Assembly: GCA_023512835.1 (NCBI GenBank)
Contig: CM042085.1
Coordinates: 49,271,069 to 49,335,068, forward strand
DNA from: Taxillus chinensis
Lineage: Eukaryota > Streptophyta > Magnoliopsida > Santalales > Loranthaceae
Length of the DNA stretch: 64,000 nt
Reading direction: 5' to 3'
Below, piece after piece: positions 1 to 11,561 of this stretch; the first letter of the stretch is position 1, and every line of letters starts with the position of its first letter. The position numbers and the translations under genes are program-made. Under the pieces are notes generated by a model that was not told where the DNA came from, ran no database searches, and worked only from the letters and a program-made list of their open reading frames with translations.

Positions 1-693
1 ACAACATAGTTCTCTTCACCCTGGAAAACTCTCCTACCTGCAACATGACAACAATGGAATCCTCTGTGTCACCACTCACAGGTCACAAGGGAATCCCTTG
101 CCTCTAGGACATACTCCACCTCATGAACCACGAACTCCGCTACACTAACCATCACGTTCTTCCTCAACACACCAACAAAACACTCAAATGGACCAAGAAA
201 TACTCAGGCTTTAGCCTCAGCTTAATGTGATCACTGCAATTTTTCCGGGTAGGCACAGGAAACAAGGCATGCAAACTCCTGATTCGGGACTTTCACGTAG
301 CTCCCAAACACACCAACACCTTGATAATGTGAACCTTCTCCCTTACCGCGTGATACTGTACATGAAAGGTTTTCAAGAGCACAAATGTAGGTCATCCGCC
401 TACCAGCATTCCTCTAAAACATGCACCTTTGTGGCATCCGCCCAACATAAATCTCTCCCCAAGGAGTAGCACTAATACCCCTTCCAAGCAAAAACTGTCA
501 ACTGACGCAACTCTAGAAATGAAGCAACCTTTTCCCACTTACCAACACTTTAATAACACCAAATAAGGAATAACATAAACAACATCACTTTTAACACTGT
601 TCCTCATCCTCACACCACAATTAATATACCAACACACCATGCCTCATCATTCTCTACGCATATGTGTCGCAACACCCACACATAGCAACTCCG

Positions 694-918
694 CTATATT
701 CCTTTACCACTTATGCAACACATACAACAACACAATGCAATGAAACACAAAACACCTGACGAGTAGAACGTACCAGCTTTACACCTTCTCCTCTCCTTTA
801 AGCATACTTCCCACAAGATACGGACCAAGGGAATGGCCCTACCATGCAAAAGCACACCCTTAATCCCTAGAGAAATGTTTTCCAGATGTGGGTAAAAAGC
901 CCAAACGAGGCCTTCCAA
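694..918 (-). pseudogene. Chromodomain remnant of integrase (chromovirus A)
   Basis: The minus-strand translation contains HGRAIPLVRILWE, which matches the chromodomain core of element B (RGRAIPLVRVLWQ near 19340-19375). That core belongs to the Tekay/Del type of C-terminal integrase chromodomain, thought to steer integration to heterochromatin. Homology is visible only at about 798-860 and is then lost, so this is a relict with frameshifts on both sides. The acidic tail that ends the protein in B and D is not present. Confidence 0.7.
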
Positions 919-1749
919 ATCTCACTTGCTTACCTCTTTTTACCAATTGGATGCACCGGGAACGACCCTTGAAACCCACTCACAGCCGATAGCTGAGCTC
1001 CAGAACAATTCACATTTTATACATGTGCATACCCATTTCACAACATATTCTAGGAACATTACTCAAGGTCTTTCACACACCGAAAACAACATGACAAATG
1101 GCCACTGCTTGACCATCTGAGAACGCAGAACACCTATATAGTTACTAACCAAAACTTACAAAGACCACTCTAGCCAACAAGATAACACTTCAAGGACTCT
1201 AAGAGCAGGCTATACTAGCTGCGTTTTCCACCCTCAACCACAACGCTTGGAAAGGTAACCATAGGAATATCCCTTTCAAGTAGTACTCCACACATACCTC
1301 TATCCACATAAGAACATATCTCTATTATTCAAGGTTGCCAAGGAGGGGCCACACGTTACCCACAAGCCATCACCTCACGCCTCAAGCTCTACTAGCTAGT
1401 AAAAGGTAGCCTACAAGGTTTGATTACTTTAATTATCCACAGGTGTCAAAATTGAATACCACTCCCATATAAAACCAACACTCACATATCTATCAGTTAC
1501 TTATTATCCTTCTAGTGTCATAAATATAAATGCTCATTATATATATATATATATATACTTTTATTATTATTATTATTTTTTTACAAGTCACCAACCACGT
1601 CTATTAGCAATGTTAACTCAAACGATCTCCTAAGTTCACCAAACGGCAAACTGTGGCTCAAGAGCCCTCCCAACGAGAATACCCCTCTATCACAAGTGTC
1701 TTAATTAAATTGCTAGAAACTCAGCAATCAAAGGTTCACCCATCCTCAC

Positions 1750-2190
1750 CTAAGCCAGTACGAGACTCAACCAATCACTATCTTCTGGATGTCCTACTTT
1801 TCTACAGATGCGACACTGGTACTGCTTCCTACTACACCCTCTTTTCCAATGTCCCGGTTGTCCATAGCAAGAACAACCCTTTAGGCAACTGGTCTCAAAT
1901 TGACTTGTTGGGGGTTGACCCCTGTCTCGAAACTTGTGGCCATCCTCTGATTGCCCCCTCTGCCTCTTGGGTCCTTTCTGCTGATTAGGACAACAATGCT
2001 TCAGTTGATCTTCATCCAAGTTCCCCCAAATGATGCGGGTTGACAGCTCTTGACGTGCCTCAAGCCTGCAGCTCTCCCACTTGCCCAGCCTGGGTGGCGG
2101 GCTCTTTTGTCGTACGGGTCGTAGTTTTTCAGAGGCTGGGTACACGAGCAGGTAGCGCTCCAGGTTAACACTTAACGCTCTCAATACCAT
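1750..2190 (-). pseudogene. Gag nucleocapsid remnant (chromovirus A)
   Basis: A 146-codon open stretch ends in two CCHC zinc-knuckle-like motifs. The first (CYGQPGHWKRGC) is nearly canonical. The second (CRICRKVGHPEDSD) has lost its last cysteine. The order of the knuckles matches gag of element B (15670-15780). These knuckles bind RNA during packaging of the transcript. The N-terminal part of gag is not recognisable and the protease that should follow is missing, so this is a pseudogene fragment. Confidence 0.7.
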
Positions 2191-2782
2191 TACCGACTAG
2201 GCGTTTGGAGCTATAACTAATCTCAAAACACACATTATCACCTCACAGATTCACAGATTCACATTTCACAGACTATACAAGTTCACACCTTCACATTGCA
2301 CATATCATTTATACTCAAGTGAATATCTCATCATTTTGAACACCACATTGCTTATTCCACACAATACCATACAAAGGCATACACTTAAGCATTCATATAT
2401 CTCACCTTGTCATTCTCAGAATATCAACAGTATTATCACTATTTAGTTCGTTCACATTGCACAAGTCCACTAGTACAAAAATTCCATACCACGCGTTCTT
2501 TTCTTTATAGTCATGCTTCAGTTATCACAATATATCAGAGTTGCACAATTTAATTTTTTTTCACATTTAAAACATTCCCACAGTTATCCATACATTCATA
2601 CATAAACAACAAATGCAACTAGTGCCCTAATGGCAAATGCATGCAAATCCTACCACAAGACTGGACTACCCCAAGTACACCTTAGAGGCTCCAAGAGGAC
2701 CATGTTGATCAGGCACATTCCTCCAGGCTCCTCCAAAGGACTCAAGATAACCAAGTCCGCCCACTACCCTAGACCAACTAGA

Positions 2783-2798
2783 CCATGCTCTGATACCA
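2783..2798 (-). other. Primer binding site, initiator Met tRNA (chromovirus A)
   Basis: The minus strand reads TGGTATCAGAGCATGG three bases inside the LTR end at 2802. TGGTATCAGAGC is the classical complement of the 3' end of plant initiator Met tRNA, which primes minus-strand cDNA. Its position fixes this LTR as the 5' LTR of a minus-strand element. Confidence 0.9.
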
Positions 2799-3320
2799 TA
2801 TTGTCACGCCTCGAATTTCCAACCCGTGGAAACCGGTTCGTGACTCCCCTATACCCAACCCGGTGGGCAGGGGGTTACAAAACAAATATTCATGCAGGTC
2901 AACGTATACATTCACCACTGATAATCACAAAGATGTAAATTAAATATCTTTATTAATCTTCAACCCATAATAAATGTTCATAACCACACATGTCTTTATT
3001 ACATTCCAAATCCTTTTACAATACCTCCCCTCTGGGGTTACATCAATTTCCATAAAATAACATAATCGAAAAGAAACGATAAAACAAATACAGTCTTCGA
3101 CCTCGGGACTCCACCTAACGCCTGTAGGTTCCTGAAAGAAAACACATCACAGTAGGAGGGGTGAGCAACCACAGCTCAGTAGGGATCATGTCTCCCCAAC
3201 CCATCCCATGCTCCTAGCATCTACATGCCGTGTGTACAAGTGCAGTGTCGTGATACAAATATAATAGTAAGCCATCAGCAAGAACAAATATTTCAAACAG
3301 CCACACAGGCTAGCGCATGA

Positions 3321-3640
3321 ACAGTCCCGGGCTTCCACAGCCACCAGGTTTCCAAGAGCAGTCCCGGGCTTCCATAGCCACCAGGTTCCAAGAACAGTCC
3401 CGGGCTTCCACAGCCACCGGGTTTCATAAAACAGTCCCGGGCTTCCACAGCCACCGGGTTTCACAAAACAGTCTCGGGTTTCCAAGAGTAGTCCCGGGCT
3501 TCCACAGCCACTGGGTTCCAAGAACAATCCCGAGCTTCCACAGCCACCGGGTTCCAAGAACAGTCCCGGGCTTCCATAGCCACCGGGTTTCACAAAACAG
3601 TCTCGGGCTTCCACAGCTACCGGGTTTCACAAAACAGAGT
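3321..3640 (-). repeat. CCCGG-containing ~37 bp tandem array in LTR A
   Basis: About nine imperfect units contain the paired motifs CCCGGG and ACCGGGTT separated by a CCACAGC-like segment. The same unit occurs four to five times in both LTRs of B with a 37-bp period. It lies downstream of the LTR promoter, so it would be transcribed. Long open frames across it are by-products of the repeat and not genes. Confidence 0.85.
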
Positions 3641-4063
3641 ACACATAACCACTCAGGCATAAAACCAAACACTTAGTAGGCACACATTCACAAATGTACA
3701 AACCCAGCCACTCAGGCATAAAAACAAACACTTGGCATGTACACCTTTACCAACTCACAATTCTAGCCGTACTGGCATATTATCAAACACATACTGGGCA
3801 TATTCACACAAACATACTCACACAGGCATTTTATCGAACATTTAACATGCACTGCCCACCCAACATCAGAATCACACCAAAATGCCGTTCAAGGCCAACA
3901 TTCATATAGGAGATCACACCTATATGAATTTGCATATAAGTATTATAGCATTAACAATAGAAACTTTACAAAATATCCACAGGGCCTAAACCCGGAACAG
4001 ACCAAGAAAGACAGAACCCCTACCTTAAAGCAGATCCTCCTTGCTCCCGCGCTAGACGTCGTC

Positions 4064-4068
4064 CTCCC
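4064..4068. other. Target-site duplication CTCCC, left copy (Tat1)
   Basis: CTCCC immediately precedes the TG of the Tat1 LTR and recurs at 30764-30768 directly after the CA end of the other Tat1 LTR. Removing Tat1 and one copy restores sequence colinear with the B LTR at 13115-13175. Confidence 0.95.
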
Positions 4069-7000
4069 TGTCATCACTGGTTTTCGTCCGGGCCCTTTTG
4101 GGGTGAGCTCAAACTAAACCAATGGTGAGAAAATTTAGAGTCGCCACCAACTGTTTTTTGGGGTACAGTTGGATACCCTCTACTTTGAGTAGTTTTAAGT
4201 GTGTGGTCTGCGTTATCAGATATGGGTTCGGGAGTTGGTTACGTGTAGGGAAGGATTAGCACCCCTACAGCGCCCTTTCGGTATCTAATTTAGGAGGAGG
4301 AGGTTTTATTTTATTTATACTGCCATGACTGGGCTAAGTTAAAAAGTTTATGATTTTTATTTGGCTAAGTTATTTATTAAAGTCATGGTTAAAATGGATT
4401 TATCCTAAATTTCTAAAGGGAATCCTAAAGGTTTTGGATTTTTGAAGTGGATAATGAGATCCTAGGGATTGGTTTGTTTTTTTGTTTTGCTCTTGGAAAT
4501 CGAAATCCTAAAAAATATTTGTTTATTTTTCCCCCTTTTTTTTTTGGTTTGAGTTAGAACATGCATTTTGTGTTTGTTTTTCTATATTTTTTGTTGTTTT
4601 TTTTTTGTTTTTTTTGTTTTTTTTGTTTTTGTTGGAAGACATTTGGAAAACATTTTATGAAAACATTTTCAAAACATGTTGTTGAAGAGATTTTAAAAAA
4701 ACATTTTATTAGAAAAAACGTTTTGTTTTGTTTTGTTTTTTTTTTTTTCGTTTTTCTGTTTTGTTTTGTTTTTTGTTTGTTTGTTTGTTTGTTTGTTTGT
4801 TTTGTTTTCTTCTTTTTTTTTTGAAAACATTTTGAAAATTATTTATTGAAAACGTTTTGAAAAACATGTTTGTTTTTTTGTGTTTTTTTTTTGAAATTGA
4901 AAATGCATATATCAAAATAGATGTGGAGTGTGTGAGTGTGACATCCACAAAAATAAAATCACTCTTTTTTTTCTTTTCTTTTTGTTGCTTTTCATCTTCT
5001 CCTTTTGCTCTCTCCTTTTTTCTTTTCTTTCTTTCTTCTCTTCTTTTTTTTTTCTTTTATTTTTACTATACTTTACATATTACAACATACACATAGGAAG
5101 AAATATAGGAAAACAAAATGAAAAAAGGCTGAAAAGGGATTGCACCAAATATAGATAAGCTCAAAACAAAAACTAGAAAATGCTAAAAAAACAATTACAT
5201 TAAATATAGATACAAATAAGCTGAAAAAGTAGTGAAAAGATAAGGGCTGAACCGACTTTGAAGCTTTGCAACGCCAATCTTCTGCTTGAGCTCCTGCCGG
5301 CGCTGATAATCACTTGCTTAGAACCAATAAGATCTGACAGCGAGGTTTGTGAGGGGGATTTCTTGATATTTGAAGAGTGGAGTGGTGTATTTTCTGGGTT
5401 TGAGTTTTTTGATGACTGGAAATAAGAAGAGTAGGCGTGAGAAATAGGGGATTGGAAAGGGATTGGTGTCTATTATGTTTTTTTGCTTCCTGAACACGCA
5501 GAAAAAAGGCTGAAGTTGGGACTGTTTTTGTGTTTTTTTTTTCTTGCCGAGAAAAAAAAGAGGCTGGAGTGAGATAGAAGAGAAAGAGGATGAAGGAGTA
5601 ATGTTGATTGCGGAAGACCGGGCGTTTAATCCGAGAGGATGGCGATCGGGGAGGCGTGGAAGAGTGATCTTTTTTCTGGTTTTTGAGTTTCTCTCTTTTT
5701 TTTTTTACTCTCTGTTTTTTTCTTTTCTCTCTCTATTTTTTTTTTGCTCTCTCTGGTTTACAGGTTTCTTTTCCCACGATGATGGCTCTCTTTGTGTGTT
5801 TTTTTTTCACGATGATGGCTCTCTTTTTTTTTTTATGGCTCTCTTCAATGAAAACCCCCCTCTTTTTCTTTTTCAGCGCAGGGATGGATGACTACATCTT
5901 AAGGGCTGCAGAAAATTTTTTGGCTGGATTATCATTAATTGCTGCATTTAATGCTCTATTATGAAGGCAGCGTTTTTAATTGCAGATTTTGTATTTTGTC
6001 TAGTGGACAGCTTGTGCGGGAAACAGGGGAGCTCGTGATTGCCTTTTTGAATTTGTATTTTAGCAGCACATGTGATTGACAGGTTAGTGAGTGATTCTTT
6101 GTTAGGTGGCCAGCGCATAAAACAAGCCCCGTGAATAAACAGCGAGAGAAATAAGCCAGCGAGGAAGCCAGCGAGAAAAATCAGCGAAGGCAAAAAAAAG
6201 GGTCGGAGGTTCGAAGTGTCGGCAGGTCGGAGCGTCGGCAGCGAGGCTTCGAGGGTCGAAGGGTCGGAGGTCGAAGGCGTACGGGTACCGCGGGTCGAAG
6301 GCGTCGTAGCGAGGCTTCGAGGGTCGCGGGCGTCGAAGTGTCGGCAGCGAGGCTTCGAGGGTCAAAGGGTCGAAGGTCAGAAATCAGCAGGTCAACGGGG
6401 CTTCAAGGCTTCGAGGCTTCGGGGCTTCGAGCTTCGGGACTTCGGGACTTCGGGGCTTCGAGCTTCGAGGCTTCGATCTTCGGGACTTCGGGGCTTCGAG
6501 CTTCGGGCTTCGAGGCTTCGAGCTTCGGAACTTCGGGGCATCGAGCTTCGGGGCTTCGAGGCTTCGAGCTTCGGGGTCAATGGGTCGAAGTGTTGGCAGG
6601 TCAACGGTCAACGGTCAACCCTTTTTTTTACCTTTTTACCCCCACCAAAAATGCAAAAATGGATAACCTTCCAGGAATTGTTTGGGGAGATCCGTATTCG
6701 CCTACATAGGCATTTTAAAGAGTTTCGCATGATCACTTTTGCGGGCAGTTTGACCAGGGGCATTGACCGTCTTTTGGCAAGTTAGACTTTTTCCAACGAA
6801 AGTTGTTTTGGCCATAACTTCTTCATTTTAAGTCCGATTTGAGCTCGGTCAAGTGCGTTGGTCTCCAATTTTCATCTTCCATCACCTGGTATTGGTCTTG
6901 GGGCGCTTCAAGGACTTGTAGCAAAAGTCATTAATTTTGAACTCCCCTATCCGTGTCAATTGTATCCATCTCGTGCAGATTGGGGTAGACCATTCCTTGG

Positions 7001-7105
7001 AAGTACGGGATCATTATGGACCTGTTCAATAAGGTATATGGCATGGGCAGAAAGGTATATCAAATGGGGTTAGTATGTCCAACCCGGACAAAATAGGGTC
7101 CTACA
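4069..7105 (-). repeat. Tat1 3' LTR
   Basis: This 3037-bp LTR runs from TGTCATCACTGG to GGTCCTACA and is highly similar over its whole length to 27710-30763. It contains a T/G-rich segment (about 4470-5090), a region rich in CTCTTT runs (5680-5870), a TTCG-rich array (6206-6600) and a conserved block (6650-7105). There are no believable genes. Phe-rich and Arg-rich frames here are compositional. Confidence 0.95.
6206..6600. repeat. TTCGAGG/TTCGGGG short-period array in Tat1 3' LTR
   Basis: Interleaved GGCTTCGAG, CTTCGGGACTTCGGGG and GGTCGAAGG units run for nearly 400 bp. The matching array in the other LTR (29838-30245) has the same units in a different order and number, so it has been reshuffled by slippage or unequal exchange since insertion. 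Frames through it give Arg-, Ser- and Pro-rich low-complexity peptides, which I do not call genes. Confidence 0.85.
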
Positions 7106-7122
7106 GCTGCCCCTCTTTGTGC
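7106..7122 (-). other. Polypurine tract of Tat1
   Basis: The minus strand reads GCACAAAGAGGGGCAGC directly before the TG of the 3' LTR. This purine-rich run primes plus-strand cDNA synthesis. An identical tract abuts the Tat3 3' LTR at 52747-52763. Confidence 0.9.
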
Positions 7123-7314
7123 ACTGTTTGTATACAAACAGCGTACAAAGATAAAAGGGAGTCATTTTGGATGGGTTGGAGCACTTACCTGACTTACCTA
7201 GAGGAAGAAGTGCGACGATTGGATTTGTCCCCGAGAGGGAAAAGGGGCTTCACAGGCCGGTGTGCTTGGATAATACCTTGATGAGGCATCTAAGGCCGCT
7301 TGATACCGGAGATT

Positions 7315-8070
7315 GAAAGCCTACAACAATGACAGGCTTGAACTGAAAAAGAGAAAAGGCCCACAACAATGATGGTCTTGAATTGAAAACCGAAAGGCCC
7401 ACAAAGAACGATAGGCTCGAATTGAAAAATGGAAAAAGGCCCACAACAATGATGGTCTTGAATTGAAAACTGAAAGGCCCACAGCAACGATAGGCTCGAA
7501 TTAAAAATGGAAAAAGGCCCACAACAACGATGGGCTTGAATTGAAAACGGATAGCCCACAGCAACGATAAGCTTGAACTAAAAATGGATAACCCATAGCA
7601 ACGATAGGCTTGAATTGAAAATGGATAGCCCACAGCAACGATAGGCTTAAAGTGAAAACGGGAAAGCCCACAGCAACGATAGGCTTAAAGTGAAAATGGA
7701 AAAGCCCACAGCAACGATAGGCTTAAACGGAAAAATGAAAGGCCCACTGCAACGATAGGCTTGAATTGAAAATGGAAAGCCCACAGCAATGATAGGCTTA
7801 AAGTGAAAACGGGAAAATGAAAGGCCCACTGCAACGATAGGCTCGAATCGAAAATGGAAAGCCCACAGCAACGATAGGCTTAAATTGCAAATGGATAGCC
7901 CATAGCAACAATAGGCTTGAATTGAAAATGGAAAGCCCACAGCAACGATAGGCTTGAATTGAAAACGGATAGTCCACAGCAACGATAGGCTTGAATTGAA
8001 AAATGGTAGCCCACAGCAACGATAGGCTTGAATTGAAAATAAATAGCCCACAGCAACGATAGGCTTGAAT
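7315..8070 (-). repeat. ~38 bp tandem array in Tat1 3' UTR
   Basis: About twenty imperfect units are built on the plus-strand motif GCCCACAGCAACGATAGGCT followed by TGAATTGAAAATGGA or a variant. Spacing is 36-39 bp, with a run of exactly 38 bp between 7627 and 7741. It lies between the integrase stop and the polypurine tract. Tat3 has a different 29-bp array at the same place. Overlapping open frames here are repeat by-products. Confidence 0.9.
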
Positions 8071-9209
8071 TGGGAAGACTTGTTGGAGACATCAAATGGT
8101 ATTTGGGGAAATGCTTTAAGGAATTGGTGAGTTTGGGAAGTAACCCAATTTAAGCTCCCTCTACGAGTTCACTCAAGGAGATCGCTCTACGAGGTGACCC
8201 AAAATGGGAAAAGGTTGTCAAGTGCCGAAAGGATGCGTTTAGACTTTAGGGCAATTGCAAGGAAAGAGTTGTACAGTTGAACGAAGAAAGCTAGGATAGC
8301 TTGAAGAGAAGTTTGCTGAATATGAGCTCCTAGGATCTCCAGAGGCAGCAACATTCCTGCAATTACAGAGTATGTTGAATGTATGCCAATGATGCATGGA
8401 ATGCAATGTGCTGTATGCGGGGATGCATAAACCTCAACTTGTGGTGAAATACGATGCAATGTGATGCCATGCGATGTATGCATTGAATGCCACGTGATGT
8501 ATCACCGAGGGTTTGGCCGTTGTTGGAGAGGTTGGCTAACATTCAACTTGTTGGGGAACAACATTCTCTTTGGATGGAAAGTCCGTCCTGTCCTTGCTAG
8601 GGAACTCCCTGTTGTGCACGAAGGGTCTATTAAAATGCGCTTCGCCATATTGAGGAGATTGATTTGACGACTTCTCTGGGGATAGTGATATCCCGTGGAG
8701 ATATGAGTACTCCGAGTTGGGGGCTTTAAGTTGTTTGGGGATTTTGAGCTTGGCCCTACTCATAAGGCAATGCTAGAAGAGCTTACTGGGGATTTAAGAT
8801 GTTCTACTCAAATGTGAAATGAAGACGATGTAACATGATTAAAGAGATAAAAAGATTTTTGCTGGTTTAATTCCACAAAGCATATTTATATCATAAAAAG
8901 TGTCCTATTGTCATAATCTGATAAATAGAATCGCAAGTCTTTAAAAGCATAATGTACAAATTTGATTCGAGTGTGCCGCAGGTTTGACCAAGTCTTCCAC
9001 TGTTTGCAGTCGCTGTTTTTGGATGATGTTGTCTCTACTGCTTGCAACGGACCCTATTTGTTGTGGTCCTGATCCTTTCAGTTTCTGACTGAACTGATTT
9101 CACCCTTCAAGATTTATTATTGGCTTTGTATTTTACCCTTGGTGCCCTTTTGGGTTTTCACCAAGTCTGCTCATTACAGGAATGAGAATCTTGTTGGGAG
9201 ACATGAGAG
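8071..9209 (-). other. Remainder of Tat1 3' UTR
   Basis: This non-coding spacer lies between the tandem array and the integrase stop codon. It shares blocks with Tat3 53480-54565, including CTACGAGTTCACTCAAGGAG at about 8161. No gene or RNA is recognisable. Confidence 0.75.
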
Positions 9210-10505
9210 TTAAGCATAAAACTTTTTGACAGCGTCACTATTCACTGGATTAGGAAGCTCATCTCCGTCCATTTTGGCAAGGATCAATGCGCCTCCCGAG
9301 AATGCTTTTTTCACAACATATGGGCCTTCATAATTGGGAGTCCACTTTCCTCGATGTTCATGCTGGATTGGCAAGATCTTCTTGAGGACAAGATCACCCT
9401 CTTGAAAGCTTCTGGGCTTCACCTTTTTATTGTAATTGTTCATCATTCTCTGTTGATACAGCTGTCCTCTGCAAACTACTGCCAGGCGCTTGCCCTCAAT
9501 TAAATTCAACTGCTCATAACGACTTTGGGCCCATTCTGCTTCTTCGAGCTGAGTATCCTTAAGTACTCGGAGGGAAGGTATCTCCACTTCGACCGGTAGG
9601 ACTGCTTCCATGCCATAGACCAAAGAAAATGGAGTTGCCCCAGTCGATGTACGCACTGAGGTACGATAAGCATGCAAAGCGTAAGGTAGCTTCTCGTGCC
9701 AATCTTTGTACGTTTCGGTCATCTTTCTGATAATGTTCTTGATGTTCTTGTTGGCTACCTCGACTGCTCCATTCATCTTTGGGTGATAGGGGGTCAAGTT
9801 ACGGTGTTGAATTTTGTATGTTTCGCACAACCTCCCTATCATCCGGCTGTTCAAATTGGCAGCATTGTCCGTTATGATCTGCTCGGGAAGACCATATCGG
9901 CATATGATGTTGTTCCGTATAAATCGAAGTACCACAGCCTGTGTGACATTAGCGTATGATGCTGCTTCTACCCACTTGGTGAAGTAATCAATGGCTACCA
10001 AAATGAAACGATGACCATTAGACGCTTTTGGAGATATTGGTCCGATAACGTCAATGCCCCAAAGTGAGAACGGCCACGGGGAGACCATCACGTGTAGTTT
10101 GGACGGCGGTACTTGAATCTTGTCGCCATAAATTTGACACTTGAGGCATTTGCGCACATATTCAATGCAATCTTTTTCCATGGTGACCCAATAGTAGCCC
10201 ATTCGCATGATTTGTCTTGTTAATGCATGTCCGTTTGCATGTGAACCGCATTCCCCTTCGTGCACTTCTTTCATTATCTCGTATTGACTCTTCTTTTGCC
10301 ACACACCGCAGAATACCATATCATGGTTTCTCTTATACGAAGCGATCCATCGAAATAATAGTTGGATGCAGACCTTCGGATATTTCTTTTATCGGACTCG
10401 GACGCCTCTGTGGGTACTCTTGCTTAAGCAAATATCGTCCGATGTCATTGTACCAAGGCTTTTCCTCTATATTTCCTTCAATGGCCATACAATGTGCAGG
10501 AGTAT
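9210..10505 (-). pseudogene. Integrase, Tat1
   Basis: The integrase catalyses strand transfer of the cDNA into host DNA. The main open frame (9210-10319, 369 codons) shows an HHCC-type zinc-binding region with Cys58 and Cys61. The catalytic core has Asp90 (GIDVIGP), Asp151 (ITDNAAN) and Glu187, giving the expected D-x35-E spacing. The C-terminal part ends DAVKKFYA, the same ending as Tat3 at 54566. No chromodomain is present, as expected for the Tat group. The N-terminal zinc-binding region continues in another frame up to about 10505, so at least one frameshift separates it from the rest of pol. Confidence 0.92.
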
Positions 10506-10935
10506 CTTGTATGCGGATATCAAAAGACCGCACTTCCAACTTTGTGTCCAGCGAAGGAGGGAGGCTAGAGTTGCCGGTGCATCAGAAGCCGATTACATTC
10601 TCTGGGCATATGCTCGAATGTGATGTCATCGAATCGCTCGGCCTAACTCGTAACATATTTCCGATATGGGATTAATTTGTGGTTTCGAGTCTCCCATTCA
10701 CCCCTTACTTGAAAAATGATGAGTGCCGAATCGCCGAACACTCGTAACTTTTTGATTCCTTTGTGAATGGCTTCTTGAAGTCCCATCACACAAGCCTCAT
10801 ACTCTGCCACATTGTTTGTACAAGGGAAGGTTAGCTTTGCCGCCATGGGGAAATGTTCGCCTTTTGGGGATATCAGGATGGCCCCAACACCGTGACCTAA
10901 GAGACTAGAGGCTCCATTGAACCACATCATTCATA
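10506..10935 (-). pseudogene. Archaeal-type second RNase H (aRH), Tat1
   Basis: The frame at 10643-10930 reads with FNGASSLLGHGVGAIL, a glutamate in NNVAEYEACVMGL and an aspartate in FGDSALII. This is an additional RNase H fold placed between the normal RNase H and integrase, a feature of Tat/Ogre elements and not of chromoviruses. The first catalytic position here reads FN where Tat3 (56280) reads FD, so a catalytic Asp appears to be lost in this copy. Downstream the frame is broken near 10640. Confidence 0.8.
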
Positions 10936-10989
10936 TGTCTGATACTTCGGCCGAAATGATGTTAATGTGCTCATCCCGGGAAGCCAATA

Positions 10990-11561
10990 GTCATGGGCTC
11001 AAAGTCTTCCAGCGCTCTCTATCTCGCCGGATAGTCGGCTATCGCACTTCCTTTTATGGCTTTTTGAGGTACGTAGATGATATCGTACTCCGATAGGATC
11101 AACTGCCATTTGGCGATTCTTCCAGAAATGGATGGTTTTTCCAAGAGATATTTGAGCAGATCATGCCTTGAAATCAGCTATGTAGTATGATAAAGAGTGT
11201 ATTGCCTCAATCTTCTCGTTATCCAGGACAAGAGCACAACACGTCTTCTCCAAGGGCGTGTAGTTTTCTTCATTGATGGTGAACTTCTTGCTGAGGTAAT
11301 AAATGGCCTGCTCCTTCTTGCTTGTAGAATCATGTTGCCCCAAGACGAACCCATCGCCGACTCCTGAACGGTCAAGTATAAGATCGAGGTCTATCCCGTG
11401 CTGGTGGGATCAAAATGGGTGGATTAGACAGATATTGTTTGATCTTGTCAAAAGCTTCTTAACATTTGTCATTCCAAATTTCTGGGTTGTTCTTTCATAA
11501 AGTCTTGAAAATGGGTTCACATGTGGTCACACTGGGAAATAAATCGGGCAATATAATTCGG
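10990..11561 (-). pseudogene. RNase H domain of pol, Tat1
   Basis: Short frames at 11161-11375 give GQHDSTSKKEQAIYYLSKKF and NYTPLEKTCCALV, the typical RNase H region just after RT in Ty3/gypsy pol. The equivalent in Tat3 (56300-56760) is colinear. Several single-base shifts break the frame, so the domain would not be made as one piece. It would degrade the RNA strand of the RNA-DNA hybrid. Confidence 0.8.

Larger units (their letters stand above)
1..2801 (-). mobile_element. Chromovirus A, decayed internal region
   Basis: This is the interior of a minus-strand chromodomain Ty3/gypsy element whose 5' LTR starts at 2802. Reading leftwards there is a PBS, a leader that matches the leader of chromovirus B, a gag zinc-knuckle remnant and a short chromodomain remnant. 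Protease, RT, RNase H and most of integrase are missing between about 930 and 1750. The stretches 1-693, 919-1749 and 2191-2600 hold no gene I can support. 80-300 resembles 49517-49700 in chromovirus D, so it is element-derived rather than host DNA. A TA microsatellite lies at 1538-1557. The 3' LTR must lie left of the window. Confidence 0.8.
2802..4068 (-). repeat. Chromovirus A 5' LTR, distal part
   Basis: The LTR ends TGACA on the minus strand at 2802. It aligns in reverse with the 3' half of the B LTRs (13140-14234), including the conserved block that reads GATCCCTACTGAGCTGTGG in B. Homology stops exactly at 4068, where Tat1 begins, and resumes at 30769. The two pieces together give an LTR of about 1.9 kb. 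It carries a 37-bp-type tandem array at 3321-3640. Confidence 0.9.

Noticed and set aside
3186..3676. Open frames with repeated WKPGT or GSPGLF units (also 13390-13865 and 20596-21149)
   Set aside because: These are translations of the 37-bp LTR minisatellite; frames exist on both strands and vary with copy number.
4561..5096. Phe-rich possible membrane proteins in the LTR (also 28089-28742 and 50436-51312)
   Set aside because: Compositional effect of T-rich sequence; no conserved start, no domain, and the frame is not kept between LTR copies.
6216..6785. Long Arg/Ser/Gly-rich open frames in the Tat1 LTRs (also 29813-30500)
   Set aside because: They are produced by the TTCG array, exist in several frames and both strands, and have no domain or start context.
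7315..8070. CRISPR-like appearance of regularly spaced repeats (also 43941-44170 and 47195-47360)
   Set aside because: There are no unique spacers, the units are contiguous or separated by similar sequence, and the context is plant retrotransposons.
7250..8095. Open frames with repeated FQFKPIVAVG-type units
   Set aside because: They are by-products of the 38-bp 3' UTR array, open in all three minus frames, with no conserved counterpart in Tat3.
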